Source: Eurosta solidaginis
Lineage: Eukaryota; Arthropoda; Insecta; Diptera; Tephritidae
Reading direction: 5' to 3'
Length of the DNA stretch: 64,000 bases
Assembly (NCBI RefSeq): GCF_040869045.1
Contig: NC_090321.1
Coordinates: forward strand, 181,383,596-181,447,595
The position numbers were made by a program, and so were the translations under genes. Within the stretch, counting starts at the first letter, position 1, and every line of letters starts with the position of its first letter. This document shows, piece after piece, positions 18,402-29,538 of this stretch. The notes under the pieces are model-generated. The model had not been told where the DNA came from and did not search any database. It worked only from the letters and a program-made list of their open reading frames with translations.

Positions 18402-18901
18402 AGGTAACCGGTACGGGTAACCGGTAGGCCAGTTACCCGTGTTGTTGTTGTTGCATATGTTTTGGTTAGCGATAACGAAAACATACCTAATGAAGTAACT
18501 TAAAAATGTAAATAACATCGAGGGAGAAGGAATGTCGAAAACACAATAGGTAAGAGCGAGAAAGCGAGTCACACGTACACTATTTTGAGAGAGCGCATGC
18601 GTTACCCTTTTCACGGCAGCAATGTAAAAGTCATTAAGACGATAATTGGTGACCAAGTTATTGGTAACGATTAAGTAATCGATTAGGTAACGGGTACCTG
18701 TCTTGTAGGGTATTTGTTCACTGCCAATTCGCAATAGAGCATCAGCTGTTTCGAAATGAACTTTTGTTCGCCCGAAATTGCCGATAGGCGGAAAAAGTTC
18801 ACCCGAACAAAAGAAGTGAAAGCGAACACTTTTCCGCTTGAACTTCACGATAAGGGTGATTATTCAGAAACAGCTGATGTGAATTAGTAGTGAACAAATA
18901 A
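18402..18901. repeat. Repeat with GGGTACCTGTCTTGTAGGG end, followed by a palindromic MITE-like unit
   Basis: GTAATCGATTAGGTAACGGG and the following TACCTGTCTTGTAGGGTA (18674-18713) recur at 27030-27068. 18714-18898 is an imperfect palindrome: ATTTGTTCACTGCCAATTCG...CATCAGCTGTTTC pairs with GAAACAGCTGATG...GTGAACAAAT. It shares the CACCCTTATCG block (reversed) with family G. It is probably a short non-autonomous DNA transposon. Confidence 0.6.
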
Positions 18902-19780
18902 TTTACTTACAATTGTGTAAATTTTGTAACCAAGCATATATTTCCTTAAAATACAACAAAAATTTAAATCAAAAATTTATAAAATAATAATTAGTATTGC
19001 ACTTATGTTGGTATTGATTGAGCGCGAGGAGAATATAAAGTGAAAGCGATTCGGAGGCAATTAAGGGACAGTTCTAACCCTTTGGAGCTAAGTGATTCAC
19101 TGTAAGCTAAAAATTGCTATTTTCTGCGCTTTTGAATAACAAGTTAATTTTTTTCAATTAGCTTTCGCCAATATTACAGGCTAGACAATCTGGCATTCTA
19201 ATATTTGCTAGATATTCTTGCCACCATTGAAGCAAAAATTTGGAGTTCCACCAATTGTAAAGTTGAGTACTTGTCGTTGTTTTTTCGCATACGGAAAGGC
19301 GTTGGAAACGACCATGAAGTGGGTCTTAGCCAATCTTTCTTCAGTGAGGTGCTCAACATTTTGGAAACGTTGCTTTGTCCACAATGGATAACTTGGCCGA
19401 CTGATACGTTGTCATAAAAAATAGAATTTACATACTTAGCAATGCAGGAATTTCAATTTTTTCCACTCAGCTTCCGATTGTGCATTATTTATTGATTTAT
19501 TTCTAATAATAAAAGTACATATAATTATGAGTATCAAATTTCAAAACAAAAAATTACTTACATTTTGTTTTCCTCTCGTTCGCCTGTAAAATATAAGTCA
19601 ACAAATTTGCGTTTCCCCGCTGTTCATTTCGGTCGAACAAATAGTTGCCGATAAGGTGAAATCTTTTTCGAACACGAAAAATTGTTTCGGCATCCTCTGC
19701 GATAGGGTGAATAAAAACTGTGAATATTTTCGAGTGAAAATAAAACTTGCGATAAGGCTGAATATAAATTACCGAAGCAA
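18885..19780 (-). repeat. Right arm of the large inverted repeat
   Basis: Reverse complement of 13140-14480 without S3. It includes the family G block at 19610-19770 (CCGATAAGGTGAAATC...TGCGATAGGGTGAA). Divergence from the left arm is low to moderate, with small indels. Confidence 0.75.
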
Positions 19781-20037
19781 ATACTGGCTTTTTTAGGGAA
19801 ATACATGCAACCAGTTTGGTACCGCATTCCAAAGCATGTTGGTTGTGTAAAGTACCTTGTTTAGCGGTAAATCCTTGGCAAATGGCACGTGAATCTGCAT
19901 TTGTAGGTTTCCTGTGGTTTTGGTATATTCTGAGCTGAATCACACTCCGGCGGAGATGCTATATATTAGAATATAACATTTTTTTTTATTATTTAAAAAT
20001 GCACATACGTCTGAATGAAAAGCAGAAAGTAAATAAT

Positions 20038-20190
20038 GTTGTTGTTGTTGTTGTAGAGATAAGGACACTCCCCGTATCGACTTTGTTGGTCCTTTGCCGG
20101 ATGCAGATCGGGTACGTTCCGGGAACCATTAAGGTACTAGCCCGACCATCTCGGGAGCGATTTAGTATGACATGAAACCTTCTAGGCCAT
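20038..20190 (-). repeat. S fragment S5, 5' truncated
   Basis: GTTGTTGTTGTTGTAGAGATAAGG tail region followed by GGTCCTTTGCCGGATGCAGATCG and AGCCCGACCATCTCGGGA, a diverged reversed S copy. Confidence 0.8.
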
Positions 20191-20235
20191 CCCATCGATT
20201 CTATACAACTTAATATGGTACCGATTTAAAAGACG

Positions 20236-20386
20236 GTGCACCACCTAATTTTTATCAAAAATTATCAAACGTGGAATCAAAAGACGCGCCTCGAGCTCCG
20301 TTTTTAGTATCCGAAATATTCGAAAATATAAATTTTTATTTCTGTCAAAACATAAATTGTGATAATTTTTAAATTAGGTGGTGCAC
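20236..20386. repeat. Palindromic MITE-like unit, 151 bp
   Basis: GTGCACCACCTAATT (20236-20250) and its reverse complement AATTAGGTGGTGCAC (20372-20386) bound the unit, with imperfect pairing continuing inward (TTATCAAAAATTATC / GATAATTTTT). It contains AAAAGACGCGCCTCGAG, related to the family K block. Confidence 0.75.
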
Positions 20387-20571
20387 AGTCTTGCAAAACG
20401 TTACCCTTAATATTATTTTGGGCAAAGGCCGCCAACGCAAAAAGATGGTCTCTGCAACAAAATTTTTAATTTCCGTCACATGTCAAAACTAAAAGCACAA
20501 GATATTTTTCGTTGTAAACAATGCTACTTTTTCTCCGTTTCAAAGTTTCCCGGAATACACGGCTCAAAAAC

Positions 20572-21252
20572 ATTGCGCAATATTCATTTTTAACGTAGCG
20601 CAACAAATGAAACATGTGTTTTAATTGTATAAAAAAGGCACTAATTGTATAAAAAAACACCATTTATTTTCCACAGTGCTGGTAATTCACAGTAGGGGGA
20701 CTCATGTAACCGTATAAATGCCTTATAAAGTGTGTAAACGTATAAATTTATATAGTTTACGCACGAGCTGTCAAATTTTGTATGAAAAATCATTTACACA
20801 ATTTGTATAAATTTACGCGCACATTTCATTGTGTAAACGCGGTAAACTCAAAGGAATGCAACCTTGCAGACATTACAGACGGCATTTTCATCAAAAATCT
20901 CCAACATCAGCGAGTAAAGGCGTTTTAGTTTTGATTTTTCACTTAGTCTTGGCATTTTTTAATTTGTGTAACAATCAAAAAATGTTGTTCGGCAATAATA
21001 CAGCTGATAAACAATCAAGTTTATCAAGAGTATTACTAGGTGCGTTCATATAACAGCGTGTGTAAATGGATATAATTTTACACCTTATAAGTTTATATGC
21101 TATCATGAGTCCCCAGATGCGTTTATTTTCCATTGTATTTATAATATATATATTTTAGTTGCAAGACCATCTCAACTCATTGCAGCACTGCGCAATATTC
21201 ATTTTTCAACTAGCGCAACAAATGAAACGTGTGTTCTAATTGTATAAAAAAA
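20572..21252. repeat. Direct repeats flanking a MITE-like unit
   Basis: CATTGCGCAATATTCATTTT...GCGCAACAAATGAAAC...AATTGTATAAAAAA (20572-20638) recurs at 21187-21252 with few changes. Between them, 20695-21115 is bounded by GGGGACTCATG and its reverse CATGAGTCCCC, with further TATAAA/TTATAA pairing inward. No protein recognised. Confidence 0.65.
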
Positions 21253-21260
21253 TTATTATG

Positions 21261-21523
21261 TATAGAAACATTTTAGATTGTTTCTTAAATTTGAGGAACT
21301 GGTTTTAATTCAACAATTCAATTACAGAGTTTAATAATATATTTCAAATTAATTAATAGAATGAGATTTTACGTTTTTAGTTTCTCCGATTGTTACGCTT
21401 CGCTTTCTCGTTAACTACTATTGTCCTTCGTTAATTTGATTCGTATCGCCATGTTTCAACTGGGTTGCCAGTGAGAGTGACAACAGGGTCGTTATTGTTA
21501 ATTCGATAGTAGGGTTGCTTACA
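21261..21523 (-). repeat. 3' LTR of element C
   Basis: On the coding strand it begins TGTAAGCAACCC and ends GTTTCTATA. It is identical to the 5' LTR except in the CTACTATTG / CTACTACTG stretch. The pol stop codon lies inside it. Confidence 0.92.
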
Positions 21524-24500
21524 GTCGGCCATCCGACTCAATGGGAACGACCTCGTTACCGCAACCAGGATCAGAGTCTCGATCAAGTTCATCATCGATT
21601 CCTTCTTCGGGTGGTAATGAGCACCACCTTTTTAATTTATCGGCAGAAAAGATAGATGTATAATGTTTTTGTGAGCGTTTTGATTTTGGTAAATCTTCAA
21701 TCACGTATCGGTCTTTGTCGAGAACCTTCGTGACAATGAACGGGCCTTTAAAGCGAGGCTCGAGTTTCCGTGAACACCCAGTGCTAGGAGGTTCATTTTG
21801 AGCGAGTACTAAATCGCCTTCTTCAAAACACGTTGGTTTTACACATTTTCTATCGAATCGTAGCTTAGCGGCTGCTCGTTGGTCGTTAACTCGCGACGCT
21901 GCGGTAGTTCGAATGTTTTGGAGTTCCTCGTCGCTAAGATAGTCGCTGTTATGTAGGCTAGAGACGATTTTGTTCTTCAGGATATCGCGTGGTTGAAACC
22001 CATATAGTAACTCATAGGGAGTACAATGCGTAGTTGAATTGTTCATGGTATTGATGCACCACTGGACGTTGCGGATATTTTCATCCCAGTGCCTGTCGTT
22101 TTCTGTGGTTGGGAGAAGCATCGATAATATGGTGCGATTGGTTCGTTCGGCGTGACCATTTGCTCGAGGCGTTCGCACCGCAGTTAGAATATGTTTGACA
22201 TTGTTGTCGTCGCAGTATCTCTTGAAATCACGCGAGGTAAATGCTGTTCCGCGATCGGTGACAACTCGCTCGGGCATGCCTATGAAACTACTTACATCAT
22301 TCAATATATCAATTACGCATTTAGTGGACGTGTTCTTTACTGCTCGCAGAATAGTAAACTTGGTGAACGCGTCGACGATGACCAAGAGATGTTCATTTCG
22401 CTTAGTGCTCTTGGGGAACGGTCCGAGGTGGTCCATGTGAACAGTTTTAAATGGGATGGGCTCAATATCGTCGAAATGGTACTGGGCTTCCATTTTCCCA
22501 CCCTTATGCTTGTAGAATGCACACACCACGCAAGATTTTAAGTAGTTTTTAACGTAGTTGGGCATCCTGGGAAACCAGAGGTGATCCATTAGTCGTTGTA
22601 TTGTCTTCTCCACCCCCATGTGTCCAGCACGGTCGTGAGCGTCTTGCGTTACTCGATACCTTAGGGTCTTAGGGACGACCCATAACGATTTGTGGTCTAC
22701 TCGCCGAAATAGCCTATTATCCTTAATTACGTAGTCTCCGTCGGATGATAGACCCTTAGCCTGGATTTCGTTGATGATACCTCGCAGCGTGTCGTCCTGG
22801 AGTTGCATGCTGAATAGCCAGTCGGTTTCGTCGATAACTACTTTGGATATGCGTAAATGTGCTGTATCTGATTCTATCGATTCTTCCACTGGAGCTCGGC
22901 TTAGGGCATCGACGTGCTCCATTCTTCTGCCAGGAATCTTGAGCCACCAACGCGCTATACGTGGAATCAACTCCTTTTTCTTCATTGCCGTTTGAATTGT
23001 ATTGCAATCAGTTCTTACGACGATACTCTTGCCGTATATGTAATGCCTGAAACGTTCAAGCGACTCCACCACAGCCAACGCTTCCAGCTCGAAACTGTGG
23101 AACTTCTTTTCACTGGGAGACGTTGCTCGGCTATAGTAGGCAACAGGCTTGATGTCGTCACCTTCTCGCTGCATCAGTACACCAGCCAACCCGATGGAGC
23201 TTGAATCTGTGTGGAGTTCGTGTTCAGCATCCACTCGATAAGCAGTTAGTATAGGTTTTGACGTTAATGCGCGTTGGAGTTGGGTATATGCCTTGCTTTG
23301 CTCTAATGACCAATGAAAATCGACGCCCTTCCTCAAAAGTGTTCGTAACGGTTCAGAGATCAATGCAAAGCCAGGGACAAATTTTCGGAAATAGCCGCTG
23401 AGTCCGAGGAAACGGCGAACGTCATTTACATTCTTTGGTATAGCAAATTCTGATATAGCTTGTGTCTTCACCTCGCCCGGTGTTATTCCATCAGGGGTGA
23501 TTTCGTGACCCAGGAAAGTTATAGAAGTTTTTAAAACGTACATTTTTTTGCGTTTAGGGTAAGCCCGGCTTGTCTTAAGGCAGAGAGTACGCGTCGCAAC
23601 TTATCTACCATTTCGTCAACCGAATTTCCACCTATCAAAATATCGTCCATATATAATAGCATATCGCCTGGTTTCGTCTTATCCTGAACCTTCGCCATTA
23701 ATCGTTGAAAAGCTATAGGAGCGTTTTTGAGGCCAAAAGGCATCCTTTTGAACTCATATAACCCGTCCGGGGTAATAAAGGCCGTAAACTTCCGAGAACT
23801 AGTAGCGATTGGTATTTGATAGTAGCCGCTATTTAAGTCTAAGACCGTAAATAATTTATACTGCTTCGCTTCGTACAAACGCTCTTCTATATTTGGAACC
23901 GGAAATATTTCTTTTATCATTAGTTGATTCAACCGTCGATAATCTACGCAAAGGCGATCGCCGCCGTCTTTTTTCTTAACCAGCACGAGAGGACTAGCAT
24001 ATTCTGACTCAGATTTAGTTATTATGTCGTTGGTTTCGAGTTCATTTATCATTTGTGTAACTAGTGCTTTTTTTGGTGCCGGTATACGATACGGAGATTG
24101 CGCTATGATTTTATTGTCGTTAAGTTCGATGGTCATTTCGATTAGATTCGTCTTACCGATGCCGTTTAAGCCTTCCGCAAACAGATCACCGAATTCTTCT
24201 AAAACCGCGTATACTTTTGAACGATTTGATTGGTCTTGTATATCTGCCACCAATTGTCCAACATCGAAATTTCTACTGCCATCAACTACCACGCGTTTGC
24301 TTGCCAAAATTGACTGGCCATCGTTTACTTCGAATTTTACCGATTTATTCATTAATATATCTTGGCCGATTAGAAAGTCTGTTTGTAACAATACGTCATC
24401 AACCACGTAGAATATAGCATTAACATTCGCTTTACCTATTTTTATATTCACAGTGCACATTTCTTGTATAACTTGACTACCGCCCCCAAAGCCGTTTAGT

Positions 24501-24649
24501 TGCGTTTGACACTTGTCGAGTGTCATGTTTAGTGTTTTAGCTACCGACGACCGCACCATACTGCACTGGCTGCCAGTGTCTATAAATGCCTTAAAAGTTT
24601 CAGAGCCAACTTCGATTGGTTTTGTGAAGCACTGATCTAATTTTGACAT
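21519..24649 (-). pseudogene. Element C pol: protease, RT, RNase H, integrase, frameshifted
   Basis: 23531-24649 has the aspartic protease active site DTGSQC (24563-24580) and reverse transcriptase through the catalytic YMDD (23642-23653). 21519-23543 carries on with FLGHEITPDG, RNase H (HTDSSSIGLAG, HSFELEALAVVESL), the integrase zinc finger (HDRAGHMGVEKT...CVVC), the DDE core (MDHLGPF, TDRGTAF, NGHAERTNRTI) and a GPF-type C-terminal module (RFKGPFIVTK). The two parts are in different frames; the shift falls at a T homopolymer near 23545-23552. About 12 residues are missing between WWLK and HVDALSR in RNase H compared with element D. It cannot make a complete polyprotein. Confidence 0.88.
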
Positions 24650-24778
24650 TTCGGTTCGACGGACATCATATCCCCGCTTACCGCAATTTTGTGGTTCATT
24701 TTTAGCATGTACTTTGCTACAATCTACACACCTAGCGCGCCGCTGCGGCTTGGGACATTTACTAGAAATATGACCTAC

Positions 24779-25801
24779 CTATTTGCAGTTATAACACTTT
24801 ATTGATGATTTCGTTGTTTGCTGTGTTTGTTGTTCCTGCCCATTTACCGACACATTTCTAGTTTTTACTTCGCTGATTTTGTTACGATTGGAAAGATAGT
24901 CTTCTATTACTTCCCGCATTTCTTTGACAGTTTTAAATCTCATCGCGGCGATTGAGATTTGTAGTTCACGATGTTGTAAGCCGGCGCGTATGTAATTAAT
25001 TATCGCGGATTCACTAAGCCGGTATTGTCTACCAAGCGCACAAATACGGAAACAGTAATCGTTAATTCGCTCATTTGATTTTCGAACATTTTCACCCATC
25101 ACCCAATGTATCTGAGCCTCATCGAGGTGAACACCAAATTCTGCCACTAAATCATTTGAAAAATCGTTCCATGAGGTGTGTACTCTTGGTTGGGCATCGA
25201 GCCACATACGCGCTACGCCACGCAATCTACTATACACAGCTAGAAGTACACACTTTTCATCAAATTGATACGCTTGCACGACACTACTAACGCGGTCTGT
25301 GAATTGCTCTACCGTAAGCGATTGGGGGTTTGTCGGATCAAATTCCGGAATTGTTTCACTTATTTCTTTAATAGATTCCTTTCGCCCATTCCCGCTTTGC
25401 AAACTAGTTGTTGTCATGGGAGTTGTTACCGACTCGCGCGAAGGTTCGTTTTGTACATTTTGATTCGATACGCTTTGTTGCAATAACGCGACTATATTAT
25501 CTAAAGCGCCCCGCAGCTCGTTTATTTGCTCTTGAATATTAGAACCCGCACTCACATTTGCATTTGAATTTGCTCTTGACATCACCGGTGGCACTTGCAC
25601 CTCAATTTCATCAGAACCATTGTTGTCAAGCAAACGCTGCACAAGTTCAGCGCGCGAGCCTGCCGTTGCTAAATTTCTTTGCGATAATACCGATTTTAAT
25701 TGATCGATTTTCATATCGGCAATTTTAAATACCTCATATTGATCGTTCTGCTGCATTTCACTTTGCACTTTGTTTTGTTTTGGTTTCTGATTTCCACCCA
25801 T
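24779..25801 (-). pseudogene. Element C gag with stop codon in the zinc knuckle
   Basis: 340 residues open: an N-terminal SAP-like start (LKSVLSQRNLATAGSRAELV), a Q/N/S-rich linker, a capsid-like helical region (FTDRVSSVVQAYQFDEK, WLDAQPRVHTSWNDF), and a zinc knuckle beginning CYNCK that is cut by TAG at 24779-24781. The frame remains open beyond the stop (VGHISSKCPKPQ) into the protease in the same phase, so gag and pol were probably one frame as in element D. Either a nonsense mutation or, less likely, a readthrough site. Confidence 0.85.
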
Positions 25802-26396
25802 ATTTTCGTTTTTGTTTTGTTTACGACTTTGCCGTTCACGTTTCGTTTCAGTCGTTTCTTTTTATCGCTTTTATTTTCCACCTGGTTCTTTGCTTCGTTC
25901 AACCGATTTCGCCGTTTATTTGCTCGCACTTATTTTCGTTTGTTCTTGCTCGTTTTTATACGTTTGAAATTTTGTCGTTACTCGCTAATATTTACGTTGT
26001 TGTTGGTGTGAATGCTATTCGCGTTGCAATTACACTACCGAACATTCGTGCACAAGATATGATGAAATTCACTAACACACCGACGTCAGTAATTTCTCGA
26101 ACGTTCTGCACCTGTATGTATGTACGTATGTTGCAAACGGATTTCACTACGAATATGCCCCTTAAACTTTTCGACCGTGCATATTCATGTTCATGCACCT
26201 TTACATATATATATATATCTATATGTCGCAAAGCAATTATAAGTACAAAACTTTATATTTTCCATAAGCTTATGCATATTTTATGCCAACACAGTTTATA
26301 CAGAGATTTTTTATTGCACGTACGTATATGCATACATATAATTTGCAAAATCACTCACACTCTGTTTTTCTTGGGCAATAATCCCTTCTTCTGAAC

Positions 26397-26659
26397 TATA
26401 GAAACATTTTAGATTGTTTCTTAAATTTGAGGAACTGGTTTTAATTCAACAATTCAATTACAGAGTTTAATAATATATTTCAAATTAATTAATAGAATGA
26501 GATTTTACGTTTTTAGTTTCTCCGATTGTTACGCTTCGCTTTCTCGTTAACTACTACTGTCCTTCGTTAATTTGATTCGTATCGCCATGTTTCAACTGGG
26601 TTGCCAGTGAGAGTGACAACAGGGTCGTTATTGTTAATTCGATAGTAGGGTTGCTTACA
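26397..26659 (-). repeat. 5' LTR of element C
   Basis: 263 bp, one difference from the 3' LTR. The transcription start and polyadenylation signals are not obvious to me. Confidence 0.92.
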
Positions 26660-26663
26660 TATG

Positions 26664-27410
26664 TATTATTAAATTTGTGTAAATTCCTGTTACAAACTAG
26701 AGATGGTCCTTACGCCTTCGATATTAACATTTTTAAGCAACAATTACTGATGTTATATTATCAGAAACCAAAGGTAAACTGTGTAACATTCACCACACAC
26801 GAAGAAAAAAGCATGTGCAATATTTGCAGCCATGCGTAAATATCAAAATCGTTTTGATTTTAGCGCAGTTCTCTGCGCAAATAGCGCAACCAGTGCACAC
26901 ACCAGGCAAATCCTTGTGCAAATTGGTAATTGGCACAAGGATACTTGAGCCGTGTAATTCGCGTATTAGTGGAGAGCGAAAAAAGCTTTGAATGTGTGGG
27001 TGAACTAGTTACCTCCGTCTTGTAGGGTAAGTAATCGAATAGGTAACGGGTACCTGTCTTGTAGGGTATATGAAATATCCTGTACGCGTCTATGACGCGT
27101 AGCCTCGTGTGCACCTTGCCAAAGGCAGCGTTGCTAAACTAAAGACAAGTAATTAACAAATTATCTAGCTCACAAATTGAACCAGACTTCTATCTGGATT
27201 TATCTGGCTCAAATCGTCGTTGTTCCATTTACATGCAAAATTATTTATATATTAATATGGCTCATGCTCTTTGCCACCGGATGAGGGCTATTGGTTGTTT
27301 GGCTACTTTGAAATTCGCAAAAAGAAAACGAAAGTTGAAATTATTTTTGCAAGCTACGCCGATACCACTGGACTAATTCCTTGTGTGTGAAACATTTACG
27401 TAGATAAAAA
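26664..27410 (+). other. 5' flank of the host gene
   Basis: Right of the element C target duplication there is no gene until 27411. A piece of the repeat seen at 18674-18713 lies at 27030-27068. ACGCGTCTATGACGCGT near 27084 is a short palindrome. No clear TATA box sits at a fixed distance from an initiator, so the promoter cannot be placed. Confidence 0.4.
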
Positions 27411-28867
27411 ATGAAATCTAAGCGCTGCAAAACCGAACCACAAGAAGCAGAAGATACTGCAAGTGGTATTTCGATCGCTCTTGAAAATGGTGACAACGAA
27501 ACTGCTGAATGCAATGATGCCGCCGAAAATGGTGAACTACAATCACCACAAGCCCAAACTCGTTGGACACCAGAATGTACACGAGTTATGTTGCAGCTAC
27601 GCTTTGAGAGACAAGTTGAATTTCAACAACGAATACGACAGAAAAAAGAACTCTGGTCGGAGATTGCAGCTGAAATGAGACGACAGGGATTGTGCGATTT
27701 TTCAATCACAGCAGAGGTTTGCGATTTAAAATATCGTAATATGTTGCAAACATACAAGAAGAATCGGTTGAAAGAAGATAGCGGGATGCATTCCTTAATA
27801 GCTTGGGAATATTATGAGCTTTTCAAAATAGCATTAACGGCAGCGGAAGAAATGGAAGCTGGACAAGAAGGAAATGAACGTGTTGTGCCATCACTGTTAT
27901 GCGAATCTGTATGTGTAGAAGGAAGCGAAGATCAACCCGGAGCAGATGTAAATGAAACAGATACAAAATTACCGGCTACTGAATCAGTAGTTGATCCTGT
28001 GCCTCGGCCGGTCACAGAGGTTGATACAGAAGACGTGAAATCATCTGCTAATGTAAGTACCTAACCACTGAACTCAGAAAAGGTTAAGTTATTGTACATG
28101 CAAATATTCCCACGAATTATTTTGGTTTACAGATTAAGCCTATCATTGCCAATAGTAGAAAACGAAGTAGACGATCTGCTATGAAGACAGAAGCGACTTC
28201 TCCACCACCAGTATTTCAATTGCCAACAACAAAGCCCATTATGCAGGAGTTACCAGTTCCAGTTGAAAATTCCAAGCAAGAAAGTTATACACATACTAAT
28301 CAACAAAATGATACGGTAATAAACATTTTACATAAGTAGTAACAATAAAATGAATTCAAATATATTTCGTAGCAACCCCAGATGTTCAATATCAAGTTAG
28401 ACACCTCCACACGATCAGAACGTAGACGTGCTTGTTCATCTTTTACGGCGCCAACCCCTATTATAAACTTCGAAACCCCCTCTGCAGTGATAGTAGATAG
28501 CCAACATGATGTCACAATGAATAGCTTACAGAAAGAACCACATACATCATCTACCTCCACTTCATCAATGCCAATTCCAACAATAATGCATATGCCCCCT
28601 GTACAGCCACAACCACAACTGTCACAGAGTGCAGTACCAGCGGTTAGTCAAACCCCAATAACTATAGTTCATCCCAATCATTTACAGGCTATACCAATTG
28701 GTTTAGCACCATCTGAAATGCGTGAATGCCAAGTGTTCGGCGAAAGCATAGGAATACAATTAGCACATGTAAGGGAGACGAATGTACGAGCTATGGTACA
28801 ATTTAAAATACAGGAACTGCTTTACTTGGCAAAAACTGGAAAATTATTGGAATCCGTTCGTATGTAA
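27411..28867 (+). CDS. Host gene: Myb/SANT-like (trihelix) DNA-binding protein, three exons, 439 residues
   Basis: Exons are 27411-28052, 28133-28315 and 28373-28867. Introns are 80 and 57 bp, both phase 0, with donors GTAAGT (28053) and GTAATA (28316) and acceptors TTTACAG (28132) and TTCGTAG (28372). The start sits in AAAAAATG. Residues about 50-130 form a Myb/SANT-like domain (RWTPECTRVMLQLRFERQVE, KKELWSEIAAEMRRQG, LKYRNMLQTYKKNRLK). Exon 2 carries a basic nuclear-localisation-like RKRSRR. The C-terminus has a P/Q/S-rich stretch and a conserved-looking helix (VRAMVQFKIQELLYLAKTGK) resembling a BESS-type interaction segment. Probably a nuclear DNA-binding regulator; targets unknown. Open across all exons and TE-free, so it is likely functional. 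Confidence 0.85.
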
Positions 28868-29261
28868 AGTTGTATACATTACAAAAGTAGGATTAAGCAT
28901 ACATACATGAGTACATGATGAGTCCTTTTGATACGTTAAGTTTTAGATATAGCTTGCACTTTTATGATCATTCGTTATATGTAAGCTATGTAATATAATG
29001 GCATGAAATTAAATTAACTAAAAATTGAATTAAAGATATTCAAGAACTATACAATATACATATTAAATATATTTTTCATGAGCTGGTTGGGTGTAAGCAC
29101 CGGAATGACCCCGATTCATATCCGGCTAAGGACTATCATTATGAATTTAATCGATAATGGCGTGCTACAGTTATTGGTCATATAGATCGATCAGTCTAAA
29201 AATGCTTGCTTTACGAGTTGCAAACTACAACTCTGAACTGTTGTTGTAGCGATGAGGACAC
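28868..29261 (+). other. 3' flank of the host gene
   Basis: ATTAAA-like polyadenylation signals lie near 29008 and 29030. At about 29094-29160 is a diverged copy of the S/LINE-B leader module (TAAGCACCGGAATGACC...ATATCCGGCTAAGGACTATCA). No gene seen. Confidence 0.5.
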
Positions 29262-29313
29262 TGTTGTTGTAACAGTGCTTCGCCCCATCCAATAGGTGTG
29301 ACCGATCACAAAT
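29262..29313 (-). mobile_element. LINE-B 3' end remnant (probably of LINE-B5)
   Basis: Reverse of AATTTGTGATCGGTCAC...GGGGCGAAGCACTGTTACAAC, the terminal block of LINE-B. It abuts the reversed S copy S6. Confidence 0.75.
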
Positions 29314-29455
29314 TGTTGTTGTTGTAGCGATAAGGTTGCTCGCCGAAGACTTTGGGGAGTGTTATCGACGTGATGGTCCTTTGCCGGATACAGATCCGGT
29401 ACGCTCCGGTAACACAGCACCATTAAGGTGCTAGCCCGACCATCTCGGAAACGAT
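29314..29455 (-). repeat. S copy S6, 3' half (continues at 34087-34141)
   Basis: Reversed S tail and body (GTTGTTGTAGCGATAAGG, CCGGATACAGATCCGG, AGCCCGACCATCTCGG) up to CGATTTAT. There LINE-A2 begins. The next S segment (TGGCCACATTAAACCTTCAG) resumes at 34087, so one S copy has been split by LINE-A2. Confidence 0.85.
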
Positions 29456-29538
29456 TTATTTATTTATTTTATTTATTTATTTATTATTACGTCTTTAAGA
29501 CCTAGTTTAGGTTAAAATAAGAAATTAAACATAACTAC

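Larger units (their letters stand above)
21261..26659 (-). mobile_element. Gypsy-type LTR retrotransposon C (gag-pol, no env), 5.4 kb
   Basis: Two 263-bp LTRs (21261-21523 and 26397-26659) differ at one position and the element is flanked by TATG (21257-21260 and 26660-26663). The internal region encodes gag (24779-25801) and pol (21519-24649) on the minus strand; the pol end runs into the 3' LTR and no env frame exists. Immediately inside the 5' LTR is GTTCAGAAGAAGG, matching the same position in element D. The single-frame gag-pol plan suggests the mdg3/blastopia side of Ty3/gypsy; that is inference. Confidence 0.92.

Noticed and set aside
18378..18848. 156-residue minus-strand frame sharing PYKTGTRYL with 26860-27114
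   Set aside because: The shared peptide is explained by a dispersed non-coding repeat (CTGTCTTGTAGGG block) read in the same frame.
19554..19943. 129-residue minus-strand frame at the end of the large inverted repeat
   Set aside because: Part reads through the family G repeat. The remainder ([17 protein letters not shown]) matches nothing I recognise.
25780..26394. 204-residue open frame on the plus strand at the 5' end of element C
   Set aside because: It overlaps the gag start and leader of element C in antisense, is rich in F, L and C from AT-rich reverse reading, and matches no family.
21261..26659. Envelope gene in either gypsy element (errantivirus-like)
   Set aside because: In both elements pol ends at or just before the 3' LTR and no further frame exists.
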